Shown here in pieces: positions 41,155-52,329 of a DNA stretch of 64,000 nt (the stretch's first letter is position 1; each line of letters starts with the position of its first letter). The notes under the pieces were generated by a model. The model saw only the letters and a list, made by a program, of their open reading frames with translations, was not told where the DNA came from and did not search any database. Made by a program: the position numbers and the translations under genes. The DNA comes from Lucinisca nassula (taxonomy: Eukaryota; Mollusca; Bivalvia; Lucinida; Lucinidae), in NCBI GenBank assembly GCA_963580285.1, contig OY757014.1, positions 16,706,334 to 16,770,333 of the forward strand, in the 5' to 3' direction.

Positions 41155-41395
41155 ATCCTCTAATGCTGTGTGCTGCATACTGCACATGAGTAATAGTAAG
41201 CCTGGAGGGTCTAGGCCTGCCCGGGCAGGGTGGTGCAAGTCGGACTGTCCATGCGTAGGCTATGTTGGTTTCCTTGGGCGGCAGGATTTAAGATGTCATT
41301 TCATCTCGTTGTTGGGTAGGGTCCCACAGGTTTGGGGTCAGCTTGTCCGGGGTGGCCTAGGTGGTGTTGACAGGGACGTTCGGCCTTGGGTCAGG
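41155..41395 (+). mobile_element. SINE S1, strongly diverged copy
   Basis: It retains GTCGGACTGTCCATGCGTAG, GGCGGCAGGATTTAAGATGT and GGTGTTGACAGGGACGTT in S1 order. Many sites are changed toward G (AAATTGG to GTTTGGG). Confidence 0.55.
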
Positions 41396-41659
41396 TACAC
41401 AGACTATGTTGCTGACACACATGCTGTAGATTTGCCCTGTGGTGGTTGTCACAATTGCACCAGGCCAGATGTTTAATGGGTCAAGTTCACGAAGATGTGG
41501 GTGCCATGGCGCCATTCAGGTCCAATCTGCGGGCAGGGAGAAAAAAATGGGCCAATATCTTTTACTCAATGGAACCTCCGTGAACTCAGTTTTATTAAAC
41601 ACATCATTGAATTGACCAACAAGTTCATCTGCCCTTTCAGAGTCTGATTCAGCAACCCC

Positions 41660-41870
41660 CTTTTGTCCCTGGATTTCTTTTCTAGTCCACTAAATGACAT
41701 GGGCTTCTATTTCTGTCAAGATTTCTGGGTTTCTAGTTCAGGAGTCCCAGTTGGACTTTCCAAGATGGCCAGCCTGTTGAAACTGGGACTTCTAGTCTTG
41801 AGACAGCAAATTGAAAGCAAGGCTTCTAGTCCGCTCAAGCTGTCAAATAACAAGCAAGTCACTTCTAGTA
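41660..41870. repeat. Degenerate ~36-bp tandem repeat, left part
   Basis: Variants of GACTTCTAGTCTNGCTCAAG plus about 16 bp recur from 41690 to 41870. They continue after the mariner insertion (44213-44340), so the mariner element split this repeat. The frame starting ATGGCCAGCCTGTTG (41765) is open through the left units. Confidence 0.5.
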
Positions 41871-42539
41871 CACGGGCTGTAAACATTCAAATTGACCTCC
41901 GCCGGTGGTCAATTGAAAACAATTTGACTTATATTCGGAGGTATTTGAACGTTTCCTGTTATTGGTATTCGTGGGTTCCAGGAAGGTCTCAGGTAAGATT
42001 AATCTTGATCTAAAATATATCTTAAAAATTGGAGAATGTTATTCTATCAGTTTTTTGCACCTGCATGTACATACCAAGTGTTATTGAAAGGTTTTCAGTC
42101 GTTTTGTCGCAATCATTTTTGTCCCGCACGCTCAGTGGTGAAATCGAAAGTAGAAAGTCAGCAGACACAGGTGAAATTGCTCTGATTGACCAATGACAAG
42201 CTTCCAGTGAGCAATTATTGTTGCAGTCAGATACGGCGATATCATATCTGCTCACAAGATGTACTTTTAAAAATCTACACGTTTTCCCTACAATGTTCAG
42301 GCCATTTTTGCATCGGAGGTCAATTTGAACACGAGGTCGTCAATTTGACTAATGGAGATTATAATGGAACCTGCTTTTTGAATGAAAATCATGCAATATG
42401 ATTCTTTTTGTGGTTTTTGGGTTATGTTTAAGTATAAAGATCCGTTTTCTGGAAAGAGTGGCAGCCAAATTCAGGCTGCGAGTGTACTCAAACTTCACAT
42501 TCTCTTTACAATAGCCTTGTCGGAAACAGTTGATCAGAA

Positions 42540-42895
42540 GCACAGTACACCAGGCGCATATAATCGCGTGCTAACCTTAATCTTTTTGAATTTTCTTCAG
42601 AGATTCGTCACTACGGGTGAAACATAGGTCCATAATTTTACTCCAGAGGCCAAACAACAATCGAAACAACGGAAGCACACTGGCTCAACACGCCGAAGAA
42701 GGCAAAGACTGTTCCATCAAATGGGAAGGTTTTGGTCTCGGTTTTCAAGGATGCAGATGGTATTCTGCTGATAGATCTCTAAAAGGGACACACAATCAAT
42801 GGCACAAGCTATGCTTCACTTCTGACGCAGTTACGGGAAAGCTCAATTAAGGTGTGTTGTTCCATTAGGACAATGCTTCTGGAGTCATGGAGTAG
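42540..42895 (+). pseudogene. Mariner transposase fragment, left arm
   Basis: Across frames the plus strand reads LIFLNFLQRFVTTGET, then FTPEAKQQSKQRKHTGS, and later a GVLFHQDN-like segment as VVPLGQC. This is the region around the first catalytic Asp of mariner transposases (normally VTGDETW). Here the Asp position is altered (TTGET), the Trp is lost and stops interrupt, so it is inactive. Confidence 0.7.
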
Positions 42896-42999
42896 AGTCA
42901 TGCAATGTAGAGATTAAGTGGAGGCTTGGGTCAAATTTGGGGGCCGCCGCAGTACATGTACATGTATAAACCAATCCTTGGCAATAGGCGTAGCCTAAC

Positions 43000-43560
43000 T
43001 TTTTCACCAAAATTTGATTCTATACTCCATTCCGATATCTTTTCTAAGATTCGGCTCCAAGACTCCAACGCATAAAATTATAGTTACAGTGCCTCTGTGT
43101 ATTCTCTGTGGTGGCGTCAAAGAGTGAAATGCTGTAGTGTGTTGGCTTCTGGCGTCAGATAAAGCATTTTTGTATAACCGGATATATCCTGACCTTGATC
43201 TAAATTTTTCACGAAATTTTTGCTTCAAACTCCAATCTGTAGAATTAATATGACAGATTGTGAACAGGAGCACTGTCCTAATGGAACAACACACTTTTAG
43301 TGAGCATTCCGCGGCGCTTAAGTTTAATATTTTTCCATAGGTGCGTCAGAAGTGAAGCATAATAATTATGTGCCATTGATTTTTTGGAGATAAGCTATCA
43401 GCAGAATACCATCTGCATCCCTGAAAACCGAGGCCAGAAGCTTCCCAGCTGGAGTAAAATGATAGACCCATGTTTCACCCATAGTGACGAATCTCTGACA
43501 AAAGTTCAAAAAGATTAAGATTAGCACGTGATAATGTGCGCCTGGTGAGCTTCTGATCAA
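43000..43560 (-). pseudogene. Mariner transposase fragment, right arm
   Basis: On the minus strand: LILIFLNFCQRFVTMGETWV, YHFTPAGKLLASVFRDADGI and LLIAYLQKINGT, a transposase segment with an internal deletion between FTPA and GKLLASVF. After a frame change comes VLFH.DSAPVH, near the second Asp. The usual VTGDETW is VTMGETW, so the Asp is again missing. Confidence 0.75.
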
Positions 43561-44348
43561 CTGTTTCCGAAGAGGCTATTTGTTAAGAGAATGTGAAGTT
43601 TGAGTACGCTGGCCGTCACTCTCTCCAGAAAACGGACCCAATGACTTCATACTAAACATGAACCCAAAACGACATAAAGAATCATATTTCATGATTTTCA
43701 TTCAAAAATCATTTTCCATTATAATACCCATTTGTCAAATTGACCACCTCATTTTCAAATTGACTTCCGATGCAAAAATGGCCTGAACATTGTAGGGAAA
43801 ACGTGTAGATTTATAAATGTCTCGGAAGCAGATATGGTATCACCGTATCTGACTGCAACAATAATTGCTCAGTGGAAGCTTGTCATTGGACAATCAGAGC
43901 AAATTCACCTGTGTCTGCCGACTTTCTACTATCGATTTCACCACTGAGCGTGCGGGACAAAAATGATTGCGACGAAACGCCTGAAAACCTTTCAATAACA
44001 CTTGGTATGAACATGCAGGTGATAAAAAATGATAGAATAACATTCTCCGATTTTTAAGATATGCTTTAGATCAAGAATAAGCTGACCTGCGACCTTCCTG
44101 CAACCCACGAATAACAATAACAGGAAACGTTCAAATTGACCTCCGGATATAAGTCAAATTGTTTTCAAATGACCACCGACGGAGGCCAATTTGAATGTTT
44201 ACTGCCCGTGTAGTATTGCTCAAGTCAGCAACTTGCAAGTGAGGCTACAAGTCTCCTTCAAGCCAGACCATAGAAAGTGGGACTTTCTCGCTCAAGCCCG
44301 AAAGAAGACGTAGGGACTTCTAGTCTCACTCAAAGATGAACCTGGCAG

Positions 44349-44543
44349 CCGGTGATAAGGCCTTCAAGTGGGGAGGAGTGTTGTGTCATGAGCTACCCAG
44401 AAGCACCAACCCAGAAGGTGATGGTTTTAACCCCCTTGGGTATTCCATGCAACCGGAGAGTCAGAAAATCGCGCAGCCTTGACGGCCATCTTGAAATGAC
44501 AACACCAGTCAAACTGCCAGGAGAATTTCACCCATTCATCCAG
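44349..44543 (+). CDS. Candidate coding exon, plus strand, product unknown
   Basis: An AG (AACCTGGCAG) is followed by 195 bp open in phase 0 (65 residues, PVIRPSSGEECCVMSYPEAP to LPGEFHPFIQ) and a consensus donor CAG/GTAAGG. The composition looks protein-like, but the acceptor has only a weak pyrimidine tract, and an alternative frame from ATG at 44336 is open for 48 codons. It lies directly beyond the mariner insertion and the 36-bp repeat. It may be an exon of a plus-strand gene or a transposon relic. Confidence 0.35.
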
Positions 44544-44576
44544 GTAAGGCTGCCCTGGTCCAGCCCAGTCCTGGTC

Positions 44577-44908
44577 TGTCTTTCTATTGATATTGCGATT
44601 GGTCATATCTGACCATTACTCACAGGTGTACATTACATACACTCCAGGTTTGCAGGATGAAAGCCTACACAGTAATCATGTAATTACGGTAGGGATCTTT
44701 AACCTGAACAGGGGATGATTCTCCCTGCACAGGGGGTCTACAGTTAACGTCTCGATCCGAAGGACGGTGCACTCGTGGCATTCATCCCTGCAAATGATGC
44801 CAGTGGAGAATGTTCGGACACCGCAATTTTACTACCGCTGCCGGAAATCAAACTGGGTGCCTCTAGCATCAATGGCAAGTGCACTAACCACTGAGCTATC
44901 ACGCTCCA
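44577..44908 (-). mobile_element. SINE S6, full-length older copy
   Basis: On the minus strand the tRNA-like head starts GGAGCGTGATAGCTCAGTGG at 44908 (A-box TAGCTCAGTGG; B-box decayed). The body is GTGCACCGTCCTTCGGATCG, TTAAAGATCCCTACCGTAAT and AAACCTGGAGTGTATGTAAT, and the 3' end is AATGGTCAGATATGACCAAT, diverged and without a clean GATA run. About 330 bp. Confidence 0.75.
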
Positions 44909-45396
44909 CACATACGGGTCCCACATACGGGTTATTATAAATTATTTAAGTATCTCTGTAAGTTAAATGACCTTTAAGGGCTATAAAACCAATTATCTCA
45001 CTATTCTCTTAAGACACCATTAAGGTTTCACATTTCAAACTTAATTTTAAAATATATAAAAATATTACAAAAAAAAAACAACACATTTATCTTGTTTATA
45101 TAGGTATAACAATACATTAATATGTTCCGAAGAAAAACAAAAACATATAAATCAGCATATAAATGTAAAATATGAACATCTGGAATGAAGAATTCTCATG
45201 TTTCGTAGTAGCCCTAGCCTTCTCCTCTGGTAGAAGGGCTTCAGGACAACTCGGCCCAAGTCTTCCCAAGTTCAGAATACAACTCGGCTCAAGTTGTCTC
45301 AGTTGCAGAAGATCCCTCGACCCATAAAAATTAGACCAGGCCAGTACATTTTAAATCAACATAAAGCAAAATAACCACACCGCGTAAATAAGCGAA
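44909..45396. other. Spacer with GGCCGAGTTGTCC-like repeats
   Basis: AT-rich DNA. At 45235-45315 the minus strand carries CAACTTGAGCCGAGTTGT and GACTTGGGCCGAGTTGTCC, similar to the short repeat at 59450-59580. No gene. Confidence 0.4.
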
Positions 45397-45746
45397 AGTA
45401 GATGATGGTCCGCATGCATATTGGTTCCTTTTATCGCCCACCAAATCAAACTGACCCAGAATATCTTGAGGCTTTTAATTCACATTTGTCTTGGATATGT
45501 CGAATGCAAATGCTCACATTTTGGTTGGTGGAGACTTCAATTGTGGAGATTTTGAATAGAGCAGCATGCAGGTGCCCCATGGGGCATCTAAAAGGCAGAC
45601 ACAGCAACAACGTTTAGATATAATTAAAGAAAACTGCCTGGCCCAAGTAATTAATATACCCACCCGACAAGAAAAGACCCCTGATCTATTTATAACTCCC
45701 CATCCCCAGTTAGTCGAGATAAGGGGATGCCCCCGATCGGCAAAGT

Positions 45747-46225
45747 AGAAGTAAAACAAAGATCAGGAATTGATACAATTAACTTACTCCACCCATAAAA
45801 GACACCAAAGGGAAAGAAATACAAACATTAAGCGACCAGACCATAATGGAAACCTAAACAATGGAAGGCCATAAGGACAGTTACTTTCCCACAAAATGGC
45901 CATATGGCCATCCAAAACCAAAAGACACAAGTGATACACACAGTAAGTAACAAACAACAACATAAATAAATCGCCACAGAAGAGCCGCCTTGGAACGGTC
46001 AGTGGAAGATTTCCACTGGGGGGCTTAAATCGATTTTACGTGGCCACAATCCTCGCCCTTACTTCCGTCGCGATTTAGACAAATAATTTGTTCAGTCCGC
46101 ATGAAGGCCTCCTAACTCATCAGTGCAACATCTCCGTGAACACAAAAATCAATGAACCACAGAGGTGAGACAACGGTGAGGACTCGACAGCAAGAAACCA
46201 CTGCAATGCTGGAGCAAAAGAAAAG
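45747..46225. mobile_element. Dispersed repeat R5, copy 2, inside LINE-B
   Basis: About 479 bp from AGAAGTAAAACAAAGATCAG to GGAGCAAAAGAAAA, separating ATCGGCAAAG from GCTGATCACGACATAG. In the intact copy at 56530 these are adjacent (minus strand GGCAAGGCTGATCACGAC). That proves R5 is an insertion. Confidence 0.8.
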
Positions 46226-47429
46226 CTGATCACGACATAGTCCTTATTGAATATGACATTAAAGCAAAGTAAATCGGACAAGTCCCCCGTAAAATATATC
46301 TATATAAACGTGCGGATATGGATGGTCTGCGAGACCATATGGCGCGATTTAGGGATTCGTTCATTTCCTCTCATCTTTCGACTTTCGCACATGTCAGTTA
46401 ATGATATGTGGTTCAATTTTAAGACTTAATTAACTGTGGCCATGCAAAAGTTTATTCCAATGAAAATGACCTAAATAAAGCATAGGGCGCCTCGGATCGA
46501 CAACACGATCAAGCATCTTGTCAGAAGACGCAATCGAATGTACTTTTGTGCTCGTAAGTCTAGCAGCCCTGACGTTAAGAGCCTTTACAAACGGTTCAGA
46601 GCACACATACAAAAGGTAATGAGAGATGGATATTGGAAGCATGTTTCCAGCATCTTTATCTTTGAGGATGACAATACAGATCCCGATAGTCCCCAGAAGA
46701 ATAGTTAAGTTAAAAAGTTTTGGTATTTCGTAAAGTCCCTGAAAAAGGAAGCGTTTGGGATCACTTCGTTAAGGGAAAACAACTAGTACCGGTAATTTAG
46801 GATTTCTTAGACGTAACTTGGCTTTTGCACCTAGGCAGACAAAGGATGTTGCAAATGAAACATTGGTTCGCCCTCAACTTGAATATGCATCACTCATATT
46901 TTGCATCCCTATTTTAAAACTCAGATTCAGCAGGTGGAGAAGGTGCAGAGGACAGCTGCTCGATGGACCTGCCAATGATGACGCAACAGAAGTAGCGTCA
47001 GTGACATGCTTGACGAGCTAGAATGGCCGTCCCTAGAGGCCCGTCGTGAGCAGTCCTCTTTAACCTTCTTCTATAAGATACATTCGGGTACAGTGGCCAT
47101 TAATTAAGACAAAAACTTGACCCCTGCGACAGTTTCAACCCGAAAAAGGGCATCAAAAGTTAACAACTCACAATACCATAGGTACCAGTCCTATAGTGGT
47201 GCCCTGAAAAATTCCTTTTTCCCTTGAACTATTCCCCAGTGGAATAGTCTTCCCTCTTCTGTGGTGAATGCTAAGACCGCAGAGGAGTTAAAAGCCCGTA
47301 CAGCGTAAGATTGAGACTCAGAGGTATGCGTTTTAGTATACCTCTGTTATTCAGACTGTAAATAAGTTTATGGACTCATCCAGTGACTCCTCTTTTTTTT
47401 TTTTTTTTAGCTAAATTCTAAATTTAGCT

Positions 47430-48212
47430 CAGTGTTCTGCCAAGAAATTCAAAAACATGGGCCAATGGCCCATCAGACAGGAAATTGTCGGGCCATTTAC
47501 AAAAAAGTGGGGCCATTCACCAAAAAAGCAGGGCCATTTACAAAAAAAATCAATTTATACAAAGGGCGAGTATGACCTCTTGAAAGGGCCATTTATCAAT
47601 CAATATTTTATTTCTGTCCGACTTTTAAATGTGGAAATACAATGTTAAACAGGTGTTGTAGACTTTGACATGAAAATCATGACCTTGCAGTCGGTACACA
47701 AAAAAGATCAAACAGAATTTTTTTCTTGGCCTTCAGCTAAATGTGTCTCATTACTATTTTTAGCCTAAGGCAATATAATTTTGGGGAACACTGAAACATG
47801 GGTTGATCAAAAAGAGACAGATCAGCCTGCGCAGCCTGATCAGAACATTCGCTGTTGGCTCTACAATTAAGTAGGAATCTGTTACCATAAACAAATTATT
47901 ATAAGAGCGTTGGGTATTATCAAACCAAAGGCAATATTTACGGCCACTGACACGTGACCAGTCCACAGGTGTCAGGTGTGAAAAACGTGTTGGGTTAATT
48001 TTGAGAGGCTAAAAATATATATTGGGCTGCAGATTAATAGACTTCAAAGGAAAGCAACCGGATCAAGACATGATGACGGTTCGTTCCTCGAGAAAAAGGT
48101 GCGCCCGGCAATAATTTGGATGCGCCCACAGGCCCATGGATGTCAACTTTTCTGCGCCATACAGATTTTTTCCGCGCCAATGGCGCAAGGGCGCGGCCTT
48201 GGCAGAACACTG
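47430..48212. mobile_element. hAT-type MITE with 15-bp perfect TIRs
   Basis: CAGTGTTCTGCCAAG at 47430-47444 and its exact complement at 48198-48212. TTAGCT is repeated on both sides (47424-47429, 48213-48218). CAGTG-tips fit hAT elements, although a hAT duplication should be 8 bp and only 6 bp match here. The interior includes GGGCCATTTACAAAAAA repeats and GCGCC-rich sequence near the right end. It is inserted in the 3' UTR of the plus-strand LINE-B copy. Confidence 0.75.
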
Positions 48213-48285
48213 TTAGCTACGCACCCAACTGAGGTAATGGCCACATTTGACCGACTCAGTATAAGAAGATAGTAACTAGTCTAGC

Positions 48286-48944
48286 GATGCGCTAAAAAAT
48301 TCAACATGTGGGCCTTAAAAGTCTAACAAAAGCAATCGTAATTTTCAAAAACCATAAGAATCCTCGAACAGGTATCGAAGAATAAGACTGCAGATGCGCA
48401 GTCTAATGTAGATTTTTGATAGTCGCAATTTATAACTGCATGCCACGTGACATGATTGAAAGGATATACATGTATGCTATCATTAACCTTTGTCGGTTAA
48501 AGGATGACCCTACTGATTAAAAAAACAATTAACCACTGAAAACTGATTAAAGTTTCAAAACCGCATATTTCCATCGTTCAGGATAGTCTCTGATATATAT
48601 ATTTTTATACTTTTTTAAGTATTTTATTTGACTTTCTAGATGTACTTAAGCAATCTGATCTGTGACATCTGCATAATTTTATTCAACAGCACAGAGCCAT
48701 AAAAGTGCCACCATCCAATTGACTTAATACATATTCCTTCAATATAAGAGAAATAGATAATTGGAACAATCTCCCATCATCAGTAGCTACAGCACCGTAG
48801 GTGGTCGGGTATAAAAGCCAAGGCCGCTCCGGGCCGCCGAGCCAAAAAATGCTGATCCGAAGCTTTTATATTTCTTCTCTTGTTATAATTAAGATATAAA
48901 TTATAGTCAGTTGGGTATAAAATTATTATGAACTAGATCAGCAG
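48286..48944. other. Spacer with a short LINE C-terminal relic
   Basis: AT-rich. At 48686-48797 the plus strand reads HRAIKVPPSN, a stop, then LNTYSFNIREIDNWNNLPSS. The WNNLP motif is typical of the extreme C-terminus of CR1/Jockey-type reverse transcriptases. At 48793-48932 a segment is inverted-repeated at 52963-53095. Confidence 0.5.
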
Positions 48945-51900
48945 TCGATGTTATACCATCTCAAATACCCGCTTTTTCTATGAGTAACACTAATGAGTAT
49001 GTATAAGCTAGCCAAAACTAAATGTAATTTAAAAAAAAAAAGTTGTAAAGAACATTCTAACTGACAAGCAAAGTTTCAGAAGTGCAACTCTTATAGTTTA
49101 GAAGATATGGCAAAGTCATACTTTTTTACCTTGAACCTTGGGGTTATGTTGAGGTCCACCCAAGTATCCCAAATTATTATACCCGCTTTTTCGAAGAAAA
49201 ATCGGGTATATTGTTTTCGTACCACACTTGAGTCCGGCTCAGTCCGTCCGTCACGTTTCTTGAAAATGGCTATCCTCTGCAACCACTGAATTACACTTTT
49301 GAACATTGCATGTGGATAGTACATGGAATGTAGATGGCAGTGGGCAACATTTTGGTGACCTTGACCTCAACATGACCCCAAGGTCAAAGGTCAAAAATTA
49401 TGATTTGCCATATCTCCTTAACTATTGGAGATACACTTTTGAAACTTTGCTTATTGGATGGTCTTTGGAATATAGAATATGTCGGACTACTTTTGGTGTG
49501 ACCTTGACCCAAAGGTCAAAATGTATGATTTTGCCATATCTTCTAAACTATTAGAGTAATACTGCTGAAACTTTGGTTATTGGATGGCCCTTGGAATATA
49601 GAATAAATCTGGATCCTTTTGGTGTGACCTTGACCTCAACATGACCCCAAGGTCAAAGATCAAAAATTATGATTTGCCATATCTCCTAAACTATTGGAGT
49701 TACACTTCTGAAACTGTGCTTATTGGATGGTCCTTGGAATATAGAATATGTCGGGTTACTTTTGGTGTGACCTTGACCCAAGGTCAAAGGTCAAAAAGTA
49801 TGATTTTGCCATAGAGTTACACTTCTTTTTAGTTATTCGATGGCCATTAGAATAAAGAAAAAAATTGGATACTTTTGGTGTGACCTTGACCTCAACATGA
49901 CCCAAAGGTCAAAGGTCAAAAATTATGATTTGCCATATCTCCTTAACTATTGGAGTTACACTTCTGAAACTTTGCTTATCGGATGGTCCTTGGAATATAG
50001 AATATGTTCGGCTACTTTTGGTGTGACCTCGACCCAAGGTCAAAGGTCAAAAAGTATTTCTTTGCCATATCTTCTAATCTATTCGAGTCACACTTCTGAA
50101 ACTTGGTTATTTGATGGCTGTTGGAATACAGAATAAATTGGGATACTTAGGGTGGACCTCCACATAACCCCAAGGTTAAAGGTAAAAAAGTATGACTTGG
50201 CCATATCTTCTAAACTATAAGAGTTACATTTCTGAAACTTTGCTTATCAGTTAGAATGTTCTTTACAACTTTTTTAACTTACATGTCGTTGTGGCTAGCT
50301 AATACATAGTCATTAGTGTTACTCATAGAAAAAGAGGGTATTCTTGCGATGGTATACCATCGACTATTATTCTAGTTCTATATTCCAACAGCCATCAAAT
50401 AACCAAGTTTAAGAAGTTTTTCTCTAATAGTTTAGAAGATATGGCAAAGTCATACTTTTTGACCTTTGACCTTGGGTCGAGGTCACACCAAAAGTAGCCG
50501 AACATATTCTATATTCCAAGGTCCATCCGATAAGCAAAGTTTCAGAAGTGTAACTCCAATAGTTTAGGAGATATGGCAAATCATATTTTTTTACCTTTGA
50601 CCTTGGTTCATCTTCAGGTCAAGGTCACACCAAAATTGCCCTAATTTATTCTATATTCCAAGGGCAATCCAATAACTAAAAATTCAGAAGTGTGACTCTA
50701 ATAGTTTAGAAGAAATGGTAAAATCATACTTTTTGACATTTGACCTTGGGGTCAAGGTCACACCAAAAGTAGCCCGACATATTCTATGTTCCAAGGACCA
50801 TCCAATAAGCAAATTTTCAGAAGTGTAACTCCAATAGCTTAGGAGATATGGCAAATCATAATTTTTGACGTTTGTCCTTGGGGTCATGTTGAGGTCAAGG
50901 TCACACCAAAAGTATCAAGATTTATTCTTTATTTCAAGGGCCATCCAATAACCAAAGTTTCAGAAGTGTAACTCTAATAGTTAAATCATACATTTTGACC
51001 TTTGACCTTTGGGTCAAGGTCACACCAAAAGTAGCCCGACATATTCTATATTCCAAAGACCATGCAATAAGCAAAGTTTCAGAAGTATATCTCCAATAGT
51101 TAAGTCCGTCTGTCCGTCCGTCACGTTTCTTGTAAATGGATCTCCTCTGCAACCACTGAAGTTACACTTTTTAAACTTTGCATGTGGATAGTACATGAAA
51201 TGTAGATGGCAGTGGGCAACTTTTTGGTGACCTTGACCTCAACATGACCCAAGGTCAAAGGTCAAAAATTATGATTTGCCATATCTCCTTAACTATTGGA
51301 GTTACACTTCTGAAACTTTGCTTATTGGATGATCTTTGGAATATAGAATATGTCGGGTTACTTTTGGAGTGACCTTGACCCAAAGGTCAAAATGTATGAT
51401 TTTGCCATATCTTCTAAACTATTAGAGTTACACTTCTGAAACTTTGGTTATTGGATGGTCCTTGGAATATAGAATAGGTTGGGCTACTTTTGGTGTAACC
51501 TCGACTCCTAGGTCAAAGGTCAAAATTATGATTTGCCATATCTCCTAAACTATTGGAGTTACACTTCTAAAACTTTGCTTATTGGATGGTCCTTGGAATA
51601 TAGAATAGGTTGGGCTACTTTTGGTGTGACCTCGACCCCAAGGTCAAAGGTCAAAAAGTATGATTTTGCCATATCTTCTAAACTATTGGACTTACACTCC
51701 TGAAACTTGGTTGTTGGATGGCTGTTGCAATATAGAATAAATTTGGATACTTTAGGTGGACCACAACATAACCCAAAGGTCAAAGGTCAAAAAGTATGAC
51801 TTTGCCATATCTTCTACACTATAAGAGTTACGCTTCTGAAACTTTGCTTATCAGTTAGAATGTTCTTTGCAACTTTTTTTAACTTACATGTAGTTTTGGC

Positions 51901-51985
51901 TAGCTACTACATAGTCATTAGTGTTATTAATAGAAAAAGCGAGTATTTGCGATGGTATACCATCGACTGCAGATCTAGTGTTAAC
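48945..51985. repeat. Cluster of four tandem-core elements with DR1 motifs
   Basis: Blocks alternate in orientation (minus about 48945-49175, plus 49178-50365, minus 50366-51105, plus 51106-51985). Ends include TATACCCGCTTTTTCGAAGA and GCGATGGTATACCATCGACT. Core units of about 125-145 bp contain TTTGGTGTGACCTTGACC, AAGGTCAAAGGTCAAAAA, ATTTGCCATATCTCCTAAAC and GGATGGTCCTTGGAATATAG. AGGTCAAAGGTCA (a consensus DR1) appears in at least eight units. Short ORFs here follow the unit and are not genes. Confidence 0.75.
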
Positions 51986-52329
51986 TAAGTCAATCTAAAA
52001 ATAGAAACAATTAGAAAATAAAACAATTGACAATTTAAGGTGGTCTTATATGTCTGCTATATTTTTCTAGAAACAAATGATGACAATAATCAAATTCAAA
52101 TATTTTCAGGACAAAAATAAGTACTTTAACCTGTACATTTGCAATAAATTAAGACAATGACAACGATGTATTTGCACTGAACACATTCACAATGAATGGT
52201 AATGGCATACATATAATACTACTGAATGCAATTAACATATCAACACAAATTGCCTGTTATAACAGGGCAATGGTGATAAAAACCGGACTTACATAGGTTA
52301 CGACATTAGCAACATTGTATGTTTTTCAA
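51986..52329. other. AT-rich spacer
   Basis: No repeat or coding signal that I can support. Confidence 0.35.

Larger units (their letters stand above)
41871..44210. mobile_element. Palindromic mariner-like derivative, TA-flanked
   Basis: 2340 bp starting CACGGGCTGTAAACATTCAA and ending with its complement (TTGAATGTTTACTGCCCGTG). TA lies directly outside at 41869-41870 and 44211-44212. The two ~0.9-kb halves are inverted copies, and both contain mariner transposase relics facing the centre. The spacer (42900-43290) contains the distal part of the right-hand copy. It looks like two tail-to-tail copies that now move or sit as one foldback unit. Confidence 0.75.
45397..48285 (+). pseudogene. LINE-B copy, plus strand, decayed and deleted
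   Basis: Endonuclease relics: IGSFYRPPNQTDPEYLEAFN (45424), then the LDIIKENCLAQVINIPTRQE region (45616) and HDIVLIEYDIKAK (46227) after the R5 insertion. The linker follows (46270-46780; LVRRRNRMYF is recognisable across frames). The RT core is deleted near 46785, where the sequence jumps to LGFLRRNLAFAPRQTKDVAN (46798) and the RT C-terminus (46860-47110). The 3' UTR runs to 48285 with GACCGACTCAGTATAAGAAG-ATAG, interrupted by a hAT MITE. Many stops; inactive. Confidence 0.8.

Noticed and set aside
45180..45320. 55-codon open minus-strand frame (GSRDLLQLRQLEPSCILNLG...) considered as a terminal exon
   Set aside because: It is made of degenerate GGCCGAGTTGTCC-type repeats also seen at 59450-59580.
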